A stretch of DNA of 64,000 nucleotides from Trematomus loennbergii (Eukaryota > Chordata > Actinopteri > Perciformes > Nototheniidae), in NCBI GenBank assembly GCA_012861695.1, contig JAAOOA010000060.1, positions 1,233,501 through 1,297,500 of the forward strand, given 5' to 3'. This document shows positions 53,489 through 64,000 of the stretch, piece after piece. Positions within the stretch are counted from its first letter, which is position 1. Each line of letters begins with the position of its first letter. The position numbers and the translations under genes are program-made. The notes under the pieces are model-generated. The model was not told where the DNA came from and did no database searches. It saw nothing but the letters and a program-made list of their open reading frames with translations.

Positions 53489-53672
53489 TGTGTGGCGCAG
53501 TGGATAGAGCCTTGGCATGGGGATCAGAAGGTCACTGGTTCAAACCCCACTGCAGTCAGCATGTCGTTGTGTCCCTGGACACTTCACCCCAAATTGCTCC
53601 TGTGGGGATTGCCCATAGTACTGAATATGTAAGTCGCTTTGGATAAAAGCGTATAACAAGTAACATGTAATG
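53489..53672 (+). mobile_element. tRNA-derived SINE
   Basis: Has an internal RNA polymerase III promoter: A box TGGCGCAGTGG at 53493-53503 and B box GGTTCAAACCC at 53537-53547, 34 bp apart as in tRNA-derived SINEs. The body ends in CTTTGGATAAAAGCGTATAA and a degenerate ACATGTAATG tail. About 185 bp. No functional tRNA structure. Target duplication not seen. Confidence 0.82.
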
Positions 53673-53673
53673 G

Positions 53674-54710
53674 TTGAGGCTCGAAAATGACATTCCCAGA
53701 ACAAATTACCATATCTTCCCTTCTGAAAGGGTTAAATTAATAATCTTTTTTCTCAAAGTAATGATAAACCTGTGAGTTGGATGTAGAAAAGTCAGAATCA
53801 ATATAGATGCTTTTTATTTTAAAGAAAATTCAGATTTTACACGTAAAAAACTGTAAATTATAGTGTCCGTCCAAAAATTATTTTTACTTATAGTGAAAAC
53901 TACCCTTGGATGATGGTAAGGTAGACTAAAAGCTTTAGGAATCCAAAGTACAACATATAATAAGTACCCTGTATCAAGATTGATGCAAAACAAGTGACAT
54001 TTGACCTTTTTAGAGAGATTTAGCAAAAAGAAACCACTTCTGGGGTCATTTGGGTGGATTTTCCATATCTCTGGCCCACCTTGCTCGATTTTGATGGTTG
54101 ACACCTCTGTCTGACCGTTAGAGCCAATAGAATCGAAGGCGGAGGCCCCCACACACACACGTTGTGAAGAGAAAAGGTGGGGGCTGCGCGCATGTACATT
54201 TGCAGCAGAGTGGACCTATCTCTAGCTCTGGCATTTGGAAACGAAAAAGCAGTTTTATTGCTTATGGATTATCAGAAAAATTTCAAACAGGACACAGATA
54301 CATTGGATTAACCTATGGATTAACTGCAGCATCGTTTTTTTTTGTTGTAATGCCATTGAAGACCAGTTTCGACCAAGGTAAGCCATGTTAGCGTTTCTAG
54401 CTACCTAGCTCCACATGTTATGATGTACGCTTTCGTTTATAGCGTCGCAAATGTTTATCACTGAGTGTTGAGGTGGGCACCCCCAGATTCTGTGTCTCCA
54501 GCTGATGCAAAATGAGTGGTTGGCTGTGCATCTAGGATAAGTAATAAGGGAGTTAGAGTGAGTTTAGGTGCAGAGATAGGTTACATTTCTTCGCTCGTGG
54601 CTAATTCAGAGGCTGAGTGTTAGCATTGTGTTTTTTTTTTTTTTTTAAAAAGATCAGTTAGCTGAGTTTCTTCCCGTTACATGGATATAAAACATTCATT
54701 GTTTATTAAA
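53674..54710 (-). mobile_element. piggyBac-family copy E
   Basis: Reverse-orientation family copy: GGCTCGAAAATGACATTCCC, TGAGTTGGATGTAGAAAAG, GTCCGTCCAAAAATTA, TTGATGCAAAACAAGTGAC, CTGACCGTTAGAGCC, then GAGTTTCTTCCCGTTAC. Both outer termini are missing: the right-type end is cut by the SINE, the left-type end stops at about 54710, where copy F starts in the opposite orientation. Has a 14-nt T run near 54632. Confidence 0.82.
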
Positions 54711-55030
54711 TATTACCCTTATTACAAATCGGATCTGCACAAACAAGATACCGATTAGCAAGCTGATCCAGAAAATTCCAGAAATATAAGTATCATCACT
54801 GAGCGATCAGAACTCGCGACAGGGGAAGCAAACACAGACATCACAACACGGAGCTTTACGGAGCAAACACGGACAATTTGTCTTACCTTTTGCTGTTTCT
54901 GATCAAAAGTTGTGTTCAATGGCATCAAAACGATAAAAACGCTGCTGAAGGTTAATCCAATGGTTAATCCAATGTGTCTGTGTCACTTTGAAATGATTAC
55001 TGATAATCCATCTTCATATTTACTAGTTTG
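54711..55030 (+). mobile_element. piggyBac-family copy F, partial
   Basis: Plus-orientation fragment: ATCGGATCTGCACAAACAAG, ATCATCACTGAGCGATCAG, TCTTACCTTTTGCTG, GATCAAAAGTTGTGTTCAAT, TGTGTCTGTGTCACTTTG, AATGATTACTGATAATCCAT. It is joined head to head with copy E, repeating the arrangement of copies B and C. Right half absent. 55031-55712 shows nothing clear. Confidence 0.8.
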
Positions 55031-55712
55031 AGCCAAGGTTTCAGTTTTCAGTTTTCAGAGCGTAACATAGCTTTCGACTGCGTGCGCGTCACACTCACTC
55101 CTCTGGCTGTGTTTGATATTACAATTGCATTGTTTTAATTGGTATAAGGGGATCAAAATTGGGGGTTAGGGATTGTGGGTCCTGAAGCTGCCCTAATTAC
55201 CAGGGGGTCTCCCAACGACACATGGTTTCTCCTCCAGGTGCAGTTTAGATACTGCTCTGGGGTTCTACCAGCCCACCAACACCTACTACACTACACACTT
55301 GCTATCCTGGTGATCGGAGACCGACACTTTAGTGCCTGAAATAAGTGATACGACGGGCAGCATGGTGTAGTTAATATTTTATTGCCAGACCTTATGCCAT
55401 TCTATTTTAGTGGAATAGATGAAAGTCTTCTAGAATGGAGCCGAGAGACTTGGACTTAAATCATATTCTGTTGCAGACACCGTTACAGCCAAGGCTGTAT
55501 GATGTATGATGTAGATGTAGATGGCCATCTGATACAGAGTCACTTCAACTCATCATTGTCCTTAATGTTTGACCCTGGTACCTGCCTCTAGGTCTCCTTC
55601 CTGGAAACGTCTTCCTTCCCTTGTGTTGGGGTCAACTAAGTTGGGCATTGTGTTTGGTTCCAGACGGATGTCCACAGAACCTTCCTGTGCCACATCAACC
55701 CTGGTCTAACGT

Positions 55713-56136
55713 AACACCACCATCCTAACAGTGGTCGACCAATTTTGCAAAAAGTGTATTTCGTCCCCATGATTTTTCTAGGGACTTGGTGTCAAACAGG
55801 GGGCACAAATTCACGTTGCTTTCTAATCTCTCCTTGGTGCCACCATCAGTCTTTCCTCCAGGTAACATCATCAGTCTAACAGCTGGAAAAATCCACATTA
55901 TCAGGAGCTTGAAACCTGCCTGCCTTGCCATATCTCCCAGAACCCAGCTTCATGGAGCAAACATCACATCTGTGTGGAGCATGCATAAAAATAACTTGCC
56001 TTGTTCTGCTTCTGTTCTCTCTCCCTTCCAGTGTGCCTACGACTACCAGGCCTTACTTTTCCCTGACCTTGAGTTCAGTGTTCAATCTGCCCATGTCCTA
56101 TCCGCCAATGCCATTGCACCTCACACCCTAAAATAA
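55713..56136 (+). pseudogene. Degenerate Ty3/Gypsy integrase relic
   Basis: NTTILTVVDQFCK (55713 onward) is the integrase core start, with the first catalytic D in V-V-D-x-F. DLVSNRGHKF follows (family S-D-R-G-x-x-F, the second catalytic D now N). Further on come ISQNPASWSKH and LPCSASVLSPFQCAYDYQAL, matching the family's A-x-N-x-x-x-x-S-A-T-G-x-S-P-F. Several frame changes. No LTR or RT is attached, and it is much more decayed than the 31716 element. Confidence 0.72.
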
Positions 56137-58097
56137 GTAGAAACCTTTACTACTCCGTGGTAATACAATAACCTGTAATGTTTGCTAAAAGTAATGAACC
56201 CGTTATGTATACATAGAGTATATTTGATTTTTTGATAAATCGGTACTTTATATACTGTTCTATGTACTTATGAGTGGCCAAAGTGTAAGTGTATTTTTTT
56301 GTGCTGTTTTATACACATAACAGGTGGAAACCTATATGTTTTCTCATCAGCCCAGGTGTGAATTGGTCCTGTATCCACCCATCCTGTCAGTCTGACTCTG
56401 CTATTCTTAGACGGTCCGTCTGCCACTGTGCTCCCCCTGGACGCTGTGCCTTCAGACACACAGTCCCCATCTGACAAACCACTCTTAGACAGGACGGAAT
56501 AAATTGGTCATGGTGGAATTCAGCTGCATTGTGTTTAATTAACACCGAGCGTCATTCTATAAGAGCTGCTGGGAGATGTAAACATCCTGAGGTTCCCATC
56601 TGCCTCAGAGGAGTAACTGCGGATGACAAAGTGCAATATAGAAACTGTCTAAAGAATTCAACATGTGGCAGAAACCCAGAAGAAGGCAGGAAAAGACTCA
56701 GGTTTGTACGAGTAAAATAGAACTGTGGGTCAAAATCTACAAACCTGGGTTTATCTTTTCGAACTGATTTGGAAACGTTCATGAACTTATACAGTACATG
56801 TGGCCTAATCTGTTCAAAATGTTGTTTGACATCTTGCTATTTAACTAATGGTGATGAGTTCCATATAGCAAAAGAATATTTGAAACAAGATATCCTATTC
56901 ATCTTTTGTGTCATGGTACCAGTGATTTGCAGGAATTCCCTAATCTCTGAGTTTAAAGAAAGAAATTAAAGCATTACTAAAGCAACAATAACAACTACGT
57001 GCGTTATAGAGTATGGTAATACCTGGGAAGAGAATAAAGTCATTTTCCTTCTGTTTTTTTTTTTACTTCTCTGTCCTTTGTTAATGAAGCCAATGTGTTA
57101 GCTACTGCAGACTGCAGTCTCTGCTCCAGTTCCAACCAGCCTCCCTTAATTTAGTTTCAGCTCAATAAACCCAGCACCATTCTTTAAGGTGTAGCGTAAA
57201 AATAAAGACTCAGGCTTTGGAACAAACCTCCCTCTATCCAACGGAAACAGAAACTGTTGTGACTTTTTGTAAAAAAAGGTTCCAGAAAAAGCATATTTTG
57301 GTAGTGACAACCTACGCCTAAAGAGGAAAATAAAACTACTGAGCTTCTTTTGTAAACATTTTTCCCTTCATCTGATCATTAGTGGAACGAGCACAGCAGG
57401 GACTCTTACTGAGCTTTTGTGTCTGTTTTACCTGTGGGCGTTCAGCAGAGAGGAACAGGCAGCACACAGCTGTCACTGTCCACCAGAACCACTCCGCCCA
57501 CCTGAGCTCTCAACAAACAGACAATTAAAAGATCTGTTGATTGTCATCGTACCAGCAACTTTACACCTATCACAGTTTCAGTGTCTGTATCTGTACAATA
57601 CGTTGCATTTATATTTCATCTTAAATTGAGCACATGCTTCTTTACGTTTACTGTTGGAACTAAATATAAATTAAATATCAAATGTATTTATGAAGAGTTT
57701 GATCAAAGGCCAACTAAATCTAGAATGATAGTGGGTGTTCATGGCGTTATAGAATGTTTCTAACCTGTGTATATGTGCTTGTTATGTTCAGTGCTAAAAC
57801 ATCTGAACACAGTGGCAAACAGTTTTTTTTTATCTTCATTGAACAAGCTTGTCTGACTTCACTTAATGTTTTCTTAGACATGTGCTTGCTTGGGGCGATT
57901 TGTTCATTTATGAATAAGCTATATAGCTGCTACATGACAGCAAATCAAATTGCTTATTCCTGTTCAAAGTAAAAGTGGATATCGTTTCTCTTTTAACTGT
58001 TTCAATACGATGTTAGGTCAAATAAATGTAATTATTATAAATATATTTTCACAGCACTTTTCACAGTACTTCTTGCTCTTTTGAGTATGTTTCTCCA
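56137..58097. other. No identifiable gene
   Basis: AT-rich sequence with short open frames (for example 57417-57629) that match nothing I know. The T run near 57051-57061 is unremarkable. Confidence 0.35.
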
Positions 58098-58628
58098 CAA
58101 CACACTCTCACTCCATAAACGTCCAGGAGCGACGCTTGGTCAGGGTCCCGAGGCGTGCAGTTGGGACGCGCTGAGGCTCCTTCAGCTTCATAAAGGGACG
58201 CAAATAGCTTTCAACTGATTGCAATGTATTCCCATCTGCGGCGGGATTTGACGCTCATGGAAGCACGGCATTCGTTTGTGTCGACGGCATTTAAAGGCAA
58301 TGTGAGCGTCCATTCCCATTGGATAACGGAGAATTGTACACCCGGAAGTAAGTATTCCCCTTACTGTCGATTGATTTGACAGTGATATCTGCACTACTCA
58401 TCAACTAAAAAACACCAGATTATCCTTGTTAATTACACAACATTGATTGGTTTAAATTGTGTGCAATGCTTTTGTATTTTTCCCCTTCGATTGGAGAAAC
58501 AAATATTTTTTCGGAGTTTAGGATGGCAGAAGACACTACACTACCCAGAATCCCCAGCTATCGTTTAGGACTACACCATGTGCTCTGTTTGACAAACCCC
58601 GTGATTAGTTCTCAAGCTCTGTGATTGG
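58098..58628 (+). repeat. Long inverted repeat, left arm
   Basis: Starts CAACACACTCTCACTCCATA and runs for 531 bp to GTGATTGG. Its reverse complement occurs at 61538-62093 with few changes. The right arm has about 25 extra bases near 61591-61617. Words shared include AGGAGCGACGCTTGGTCAGG, GTGAGCGTCCATTCCCATTG, CAGTGATATCTGCACTACTC and CACTACACTACCCAGAATCC. A partial third copy lies at 9786-9975. No terminal duplication could be fixed. Confidence 0.9.
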
Positions 58629-59874
58629 TTGGCCTCCAACTGCATTCCATATGAAAAAAACGTTTCGTAAAAGATAAAATCATACTTTATTCAGCAGTGC
58701 TTGCTTTACTCTTTGAAAGTCATCACATGAATGCATTGTAATAAATGGTTTGGCTGCATTAAATATTACACATCTGTCGTAGTTCTTTATTTATCTACAG
58801 AGATCGGGCTCAGAATAGACCGGAAACTATTCTTTTACCGTTCGGTTTTAATTTCACAATAAAGTTAGTAGTAATATTTTGTTTTGATATTATTGTTTTT
58901 TATTAACTACTAGACCGCTGGGTCATGTTAAGACCATCTTTTCTGTGTTGCTGTGGGTTTTTTACATCGCTTTTGTGTTACAAATATCAAAACAATAACT
59001 AAATATATCCGTCGTAAACTAAACCAGAAACAGCAGTATATTTTATTTTGTAAACTTGACAGCTTTTTAACCCAAACCACCTACTGGTTAAAGCACGTTA
59101 TTACACGTTTAGAGTAATGCAATGCAGGTAGATTGTGTTGCTTTTTAATGACTGTTTAAAATGCCTTTTTCTTAATGTCTTTCATTTTTGTAAAGCACTT
59201 TTGAATGTGTTATATTTTATGAAAACATTTAAATATTAAGAGTATATACAAAATAGGAGGAAAGTAGAAGGTCAATGATAGAAATATAGAATAGAAAATA
59301 TCAAGAAGATACTGTAAATGGTATCTAGAATAAAACAGTTTAGTGCCGGATGTACAAAGATATTAATAGGAGGATGTGCAAAACAGACAAACTAATTAGG
59401 CTTTATTTAAACATTAAATAATACTTTAGGTTAAGGTCTTCTTTTAAATACATGTAAGCAAAAAGCTTTGGGGTATCTATATTAAGCCTGACAAAGTACT
59501 TAACGTTTAATATATTGCATGGTTTGTTTTGGGACTTGACAATCAACTTTCCTGCAAGTTAACTATGTTGAAGCACTTATTTTAACCGATATTATACATA
59601 TTTATTATACTCTTATAAGATGTATGTAGATAGAATAAGAAATGTGCAGAATATGACAGTTTAATGGTGGAGGTACACACATATTGATAGATCTCTTGTT
59701 GAGGAACCTATGACCCAAGTTTGTCATCATTGCATAACTACACCGTAGTTGTGTATATGATATTTCAATAAACCTTTGAAAATCTTGAAATCTTGAAAGG
59801 GATGTGCAAAATAGCCATTATATACAGTTTTGATGAACAATTAGAGAATAACGAGTAATGAATATACTTTATAG
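58629..59874. other. Spacer of the long inverted repeat, no gene
   Basis: AT-rich, no recognisable coding region. A tract near 59745-59800 (TTTCAATAAACCTTTGAAAA, then tandem TCTTGAAA) looks like a LINE 3' tail. Confidence 0.45.
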
Positions 59875-61126
59875 CAGGGGTATTCAACTAAAATTCAATG
59901 AGGTCCAGTTGGAGAAAATCTCCCCAAGCAAAGGTCCGGAACATCAAAATGTCTAAGTTGCTTTATGAATTAGTGTGATATATATTGAAGTAGCCTGTAG
60001 CTTTATCAACGTCTGCATGTCATCAACAACTGACTGCCAATCAAATAAAGAAAGTACAATTCATAAACAACAATATTATTGTCAATTAACATTGAACTAT
60101 ACAGATATACAGTAAAATACTGTGGATATGTGTAATGTTCCTCTCTGGCTGCATTTAAAAATTAAATAGGAGAAAATAAATAAAATAGCTTTTGAAAATG
60201 TGTGCATCTTAAAAGTGCTTAATTTTAGATAAATAAAGTGTAGCAGCAGCTTGAGTTTCTCTTTTTCTTTGTTAACCGTTTCACATCATGACTTAACAGT
60301 TTCAGACGATTATAGAACAATATCAGTCTTTACATATCATAACAATTGAACAGTTTTAAAGTTTCTCTTTCTTTCCTCTTATATTGCAGTCCCTCACTCA
60401 CTTTGTTTGAATTCAGTGCGAGAATTGAGCTTGAGCTTGTCCTGCCAGGAGTTTAAATCTGGGCTGAAATGGTGTCAGGGCCATTCTCATACACTCATGC
60501 AGGTGCTCATTGGTTAGCCTCGGTTAGCCTGCCCTGGAACGATATTTAGTTTTAATTTTGATCCTGGTGGACTGATCATATTGGGCTCTGAGACTGCTTA
60601 TTTTTTGTGACCTCAGTTCTGACTTGAGAGGGAATGTTTGGTCAAACACTTTGTGTTTTGTCTCATAGTGGCGGTTTGGCACCACAGTCTCTGAACAAAT
60701 GAGACACCCTGGTTCTGTGCTCCCAGTGGGCAGGATGAACATGAATGAGTCCGTCCACTCAGGGTTAAAAGCTCTGTTCTCACTGTCCACTTTCCTCTTC
60801 TTAGAGAGCGCCATGTGTAATTATTTGTCTCTCCCTGTCTGCCGCTAACTCGCCTGTTCACTCTCCTCTCCGCTTCTCTCCCTGTATCGCTAATTATTCT
60901 CTTTACTCACTTTCCTCTCTGCTTCTCTCTGCCGCGCTCATCTCTTCTTCTGTGTTTCTCTCCTGTATCGCTCACTCGTCTCTTTCGCCCCCTGTCGGCA
61001 GCGGTTAAAATAGAATTGCCCGTCAAAATTGAAATCCCCTATTAATGTATTGATTATAGGTCTGGGTCCGTATAGGTCGGCGTCTGGGTCCGGATCCGGA
61101 CCGCGGTCCGCCTGTTGCCGACCCTG
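59875..61126 (-). mobile_element. hAT transposon copy 2 (BED-finger type), uninterrupted
   Basis: 1252 bp. Termini CAGGGGTATTCAAC at 59875 and GTTGCCGACCCTG at 61114-61126. Perfect 8-bp duplications CTTTATAG at 59867-59874 and 61127-61134. Same family as 2040-4022, in the opposite orientation. It shows the empty site of the hAT nested in that copy. GGTCCGGATCCGGACC at 61087-61102. Lies within the spacer of the long inverted repeat. Confidence 0.94.
60524..60814 (-). pseudogene. Truncated hAT transposase N-terminus (BED finger)
   Basis: A 96-codon minus-strand frame with a normal start (ATG 60814): MALSKKRKVDSENRAFNPEW, then CLICSETV and RHYETKHK. The finger has C-x2-C and H-x4-H with a shortened linker, then SELRSQKISSLRAQYDQS. 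It stops where the catalytic part should begin. It could in principle give a short DNA-binding protein without transposase activity. No evidence of expression. Confidence 0.8.
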
Positions 61127-61220
61127 CTTTATAGGGATCTGCAGATACATTTTTTGTCTTCTCAAGCACCCACTACCAAATATCTCGCCTGATTGTTTGC
61201 ACTTGACAATCACCTTCACT

Positions 61221-61312
61221 GAATTTTACTCAGGTGTAACTAAAGTCTGATTTAAGGGTTGTTTATATTTCACATCATTAATCCAAATCTGTAAAGTAAC
61301 TACAGTAAATGT
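61221..61312. repeat. Interspersed repeat, copy 2 (relative at 233-330)
   Basis: GAATTTTACTCAGGTGTAAC through TTATATTTCACATCATTAAT and CTGTAAAGTAACTA, as at 233-330. Confidence 0.6.
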
Positions 61313-61335
61313 AGTAAAAATACCAGGTTAACCTT

Positions 61336-61445
61336 AAAGAAAGCCTCAGGATTATAAAAGACCCCCATCACCCCAGCCACAAACTGTTCTGTCTGCTGCC
61401 GTCTGGCAGGCGGTACCGCAGCATCCGGACTAAAACAAGTTCAAG
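61336..61445 (+). pseudogene. LINE ORF2 C-terminal scrap
   Basis: One frame reads IIKDPHHPSHKLFCLLPSGR then RYRSIRTKTS. 'D-P-x-H-P-x-x-x-L-F-x-x-L-P-S-G-R-R-Y-R-S-I' is the near-terminal motif of a common fish LINE ORF2. About 35 codons only. Clade uncertain. Confidence 0.65.
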
Positions 61446-61537
61446 TCTTGATTTGGATAGTGTGCCGTCGATGGGTTTCATTCCATTTCAAAGTGCTGTT
61501 TGACGCGTGTAAACTTTGCGCTCTGCCACTCCAACAT

Positions 61538-62093
61538 CCAATCACAGAGCTTGAGAACTAATCACGGGGTTTGTCAAACAGAGCACATGGTGCAGCGCCA
61601 TGGCTCTGACATGGTGTAGTCCTAAACGATAGCTGGGGATTCTGGGTAGTGTAGTGTCTTCTGCCATCCTAAACTCCGCAAAAATATTTGTTTCTCCGAA
61701 TCGAAGGGGAAAAATACAAAAGCATTGCACACAATTTAAACTAATCAATGTTGTGTAATTAACAAGGATAATCTGGTGTTTTTGAGTTGATGAGTAGTGC
61801 AGATATCACTGTCAAATCAATCGACAGTAAGGGGAATACTTACTTCCGGGTGTACAATTCTCCGTTATCCAATGGGAATGGACGCTCACATTGCCTTTAA
61901 ATGCCGCCGACACAAACGAATGCGGTGCTTCCATGAGCGCCAAATCCCGCCACAGATGGGAATACATCGCAATCAGTTGAAAGCTATTTGCGTCCCTTTA
62001 TGAAGCTGAAGGAGCCTAGGAACGTCCCAACTGCACGCCTCGGGACCCTGACCAAGCGTCGCTCCTGGACATTTATGGAGTGAGAGTGTGTTG
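61538..62093 (-). repeat. Long inverted repeat, right arm
   Basis: Reverse complement of 58098-58628 (see there). It ends GAGAGTGTGTTG at 62093, where an L1-type RT relic begins on the minus strand. Confidence 0.9.
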
Positions 62094-62560
62094 GTGAACC
62101 ATATGTAAAGTACGCCTGATGTTGTCCTGAGTTTGGCGATTTTTAATGAAGCCTGTTGGGTCCAAGTGAATGATTTCAGGCATGATTTTCTCGAGTCTAT
62201 TAGCTAATATTGATGCAAAAGTTGGGAGGTCCCGCAAGCAGAGTCTCCGCTTGGTCATCATTGTTTAATTCTGACTGAGTGTACAACTTTTTGTAGTATG
62301 CTTCAAAGCAGCTGCTGATATCATCCAAATCATATTTTAGTCCTTTATCCTAGGGATCTCTAATCTTGTAGTTCTCTCAGCTTGTTGTTTTTTTTAATCT
62401 ATAAGCCAATAATTTAGTTGATTTACCCCCCACCTCGTAATATTTCTGTTTTACAAACATCACATTTTTAGTATGTCTCGTGATTGGATATTGTTTATTT
62501 GAGTTTTTAATTCTGTCCATTTTATTGACAATTTTAACTTTTTCCGGGACCGCAGACATC
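62094..62560 (-). pseudogene. L1/Tx1-type reverse transcriptase relic
   Basis: Minus strand, in order: VKQKYYEVGGKSTKLLAYRL (62410-62470), a frameshifted acidic stretch with FEAYYKKLYTQS-like residues (near 62290), then ILANRLEKIMPEIIHLDPTG and FIKNRQTQDNIRRTLHM. These match the N-terminal RT region of fish L1-clade LINEs (ANRLEKIMP, the QTGFIKxRQ box with Q changed to P). Truncated by the inverted repeat at 62093. Confidence 0.8.
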
Positions 62561-62626
62561 TTTTTAAGGCAGATGGACTTTGCCTGAACAAGTCACGAAT
62601 AAAATTGTTTATCTCTAACCAGAGAT

Positions 62627-62830
62627 GGAGTACTCGAGTCCTGGACTCGGACTCGAGTGCATATTTTCGGGACTCATAACTCGACTCGGACTCGCACACT
62701 GATAGACGCGGACTCGAACTCGGAGTCATGAATTCTCGCGTACGATGACTCTGACTCAGACTCGTGAATTCTAGCGCACGATGACTCATGCTCGGACATG
62801 TGAATTTTTCGCCCACGATGACTGATGTCA
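62627..62830. repeat. GACTCGGACTCGAG-type tandem words
   Basis: Repeated variants of GGACTCGGACTCGAGT and GTGAATTCTCGC..ACGATGACT. Looks like the subterminal array of a MITE common in fish (ends near AGAGATGGAGTACTCGAG). No second end was found. Confidence 0.5.
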
Positions 62831-62989
62831 GATGTACTCTGTCCTGGCGTGTGGACCTGCGAGGCGAGTTCACGTACTGGGCCCTGCTATTCCAGTCTAA
62901 AGATGTCCAGAGACACACCCCGCATTGTGCTCTATGCTTTCACACATTTTGCTTCGACATTGGGAAAGAGCAGCGCAAAATGCTCGTTA

Positions 62990-63725
62990 TATGGAAGAAA
63001 AAAAGCTACCGGTAGCTCGCGGGCAGCTTTTCAGTAGCTCGCCGCTCGCGGTTCACAGACTGTGTCGAAAGATCCGACGACAATAAATGCACCTGAATTA
63101 GTTCGTGTCGCTGCGGCTCAGACACACATGGATTTATGTATTAAATAATACTCGCGTTAGCACCATGACAGGTTTTTTGTGGATTTAATCAAGTCTTGGA
63201 TTGCAGAGTATGAACGTCCTCTTGCTATTTTCAGAGGATAAATACGTGTGTAAAGTTTGTGAAGGTAGGAGGAAAGCTTCTGCGATCACAGTCTCCTCTC
63301 TGTTCCTCCAAACCCCGCTCTCCCTGAAAATAATGAGTGACAGGCTGATAGAAACCCGATTGAAACTTTATTATTCACTTAATCACTGATTGAGATATGA
63401 TGAAGCCAACTTAATCTCATACATTCATGGGATTTATGTAACAGTACGACAGAGAATAAGTGTGCACCCACATGCAGTATTTTAGTTTTTATATGCCGTT
63501 GTAAATACTCCTGTTGTCTGCTGTGTTCAGACTCAAGTCATGTTTGTGATGACCCCTTTCAGGACATTCAGTGTCTTTTTTAACAGAAGGCCGTTGCTAG
63601 AAGCTGCTGCTAGACTGCAGAATTATTAGTTTTTTGTTTTTCAGGATAGAACAATTTCACACCCAGATATAGGGGGGCTAGACCTATGAAATTGATTTAT
63701 TATGGTTTATAATTTAATGTCAAGA
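62990..63725. mobile_element. hAT-family interior, third copy
   Basis: Contains TTCAGTAGCTCGCCGCTCG (also in the 28387 element) and then, in order, GTGTCGCTGCGGCTCAGACA, GGATTTAATCAAGTCTTGGA, GGAGGAAAGCTTCTGCGATC and AACCCGATTGAAACTTTATT. The last part is the reverse of 15640-16060. Ends not resolved, so it may be chimeric or truncated. Confidence 0.65.
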
Positions 63726-63894
63726 CGAAGAAGAAGATGGCTGAACTGTTCAGTGTCAATCCTGTGGAGATGGAGGTGGAGGTTATAAATCTCCAAAATC
63801 ATGTTCAGCTTAAGTCTCAGCAAAACTCACAACATTTCTGGAGCCTTGTAGACCCAGCAAACTATAAGAACATTCACTAAGCAGTAGGGGTGTA

Positions 63895-64000
63895 ACGGTT
63901 CACATAATTCACGGTTCGGTATGTACCTCGGTTTGGGGGTCACGGTTCGGTACGGGTTCGGTACAACAAGAAAAAGCTAAAAAAAAAGTCCCAAATGCAT
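63895..64000 (+). mobile_element. hAT-like element, left end, cut by window edge
   Basis: TAGGGGTGTAACGGTTCACA followed by ATTCACGGTTCGGTA words repeated at least four times: a typical hAT terminus with a subterminal array. The element continues outside the window, so whether it encodes a transposase is unknown. Confidence 0.6.

Noticed and set aside
53493..53560. tRNA gene suggested by A and B boxes
   Set aside because: No cloverleaf can be formed and the sequence continues into a SINE body and tail.

Overview
The window reads as intergenic or intronic DNA from a ray-finned (teleost-type) fish. The reasons are the dinucleotide microsatellites, a tRNA-derived SINE tail typical of fish, L2-like LINEs, a Tf1/sushi-type Ty3 retrotransposon, and large numbers of hAT, piggyBac, Harbinger-like and other TTAA-inserting DNA transposons. 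I could not support any host protein-coding exon, rRNA, tRNA gene or CRISPR array. Every coding signal I recognise is a transposable-element relic broken by frameshifts, stops or deletions.

Layout. 1-4.1 kb: a BED-finger hAT (2040-4022) with a second hAT (3250-3963) inside it, both with intact 8-bp target duplications. 5.1-6.9 kb: an unclassified hairpin-headed repeat, with an inverted partial relative at 22.4-23.2 kb. 8-13.4 kb: Harbinger-like MITE, a TIR element, piggyBac copy A, a foldback hairpin and a perfect palindrome. 15-17.4 kb: an L2 fragment split by a hAT. 18.6-20.8 kb: a LINE tail, opposed CA/TG microsatellites, piggyBac copy G and the end of a minus-strand Ty3 element. 21.2-23.8 kb: a LINE 3' end and a long CA tract. 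24-26 kb: a MITE split by a ZBED-type hAT. 28-31.6 kb: LINE scraps, a hAT and an LTR-like repeat.

31,716-37,086 is a damaged Tf1/sushi-like Ty3 element with a 5' LTR, a candidate self-priming site, gag, protease, RT and RNase H, a gutted integrase, and a 3' LTR reduced to 62 bp, yet still flanked by CATTC duplications. 37.2-42.8 kb: two piggyBac copies head to head at one shared TTAA. The second keeps both ends of a transposase gene, with a tandem array and a hAT in the middle. 43,322-49,981 is a TTAA-flanked element with perfect 15-bp termini and a THAP-like relic, swollen by two L2 insertions. 50-55 kb: piggyBac copies D, E and F, with a solo-LTR-like element and a MADF-bearing Harbinger-like element nested in D, plus a SINE. 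55.7-56.1 kb: an integrase relic. 58-62.1 kb: a ~0.55-kb inverted repeat spanning 4 kb, with a second copy of the 2040-type hAT inside. 62-64 kb: L1-type RT relic and further hAT sequence cut by the window end.

The genes do not form a pathway. The value of the window is an ordered record of nested insertions, several datable relative to each other from intact target duplications.
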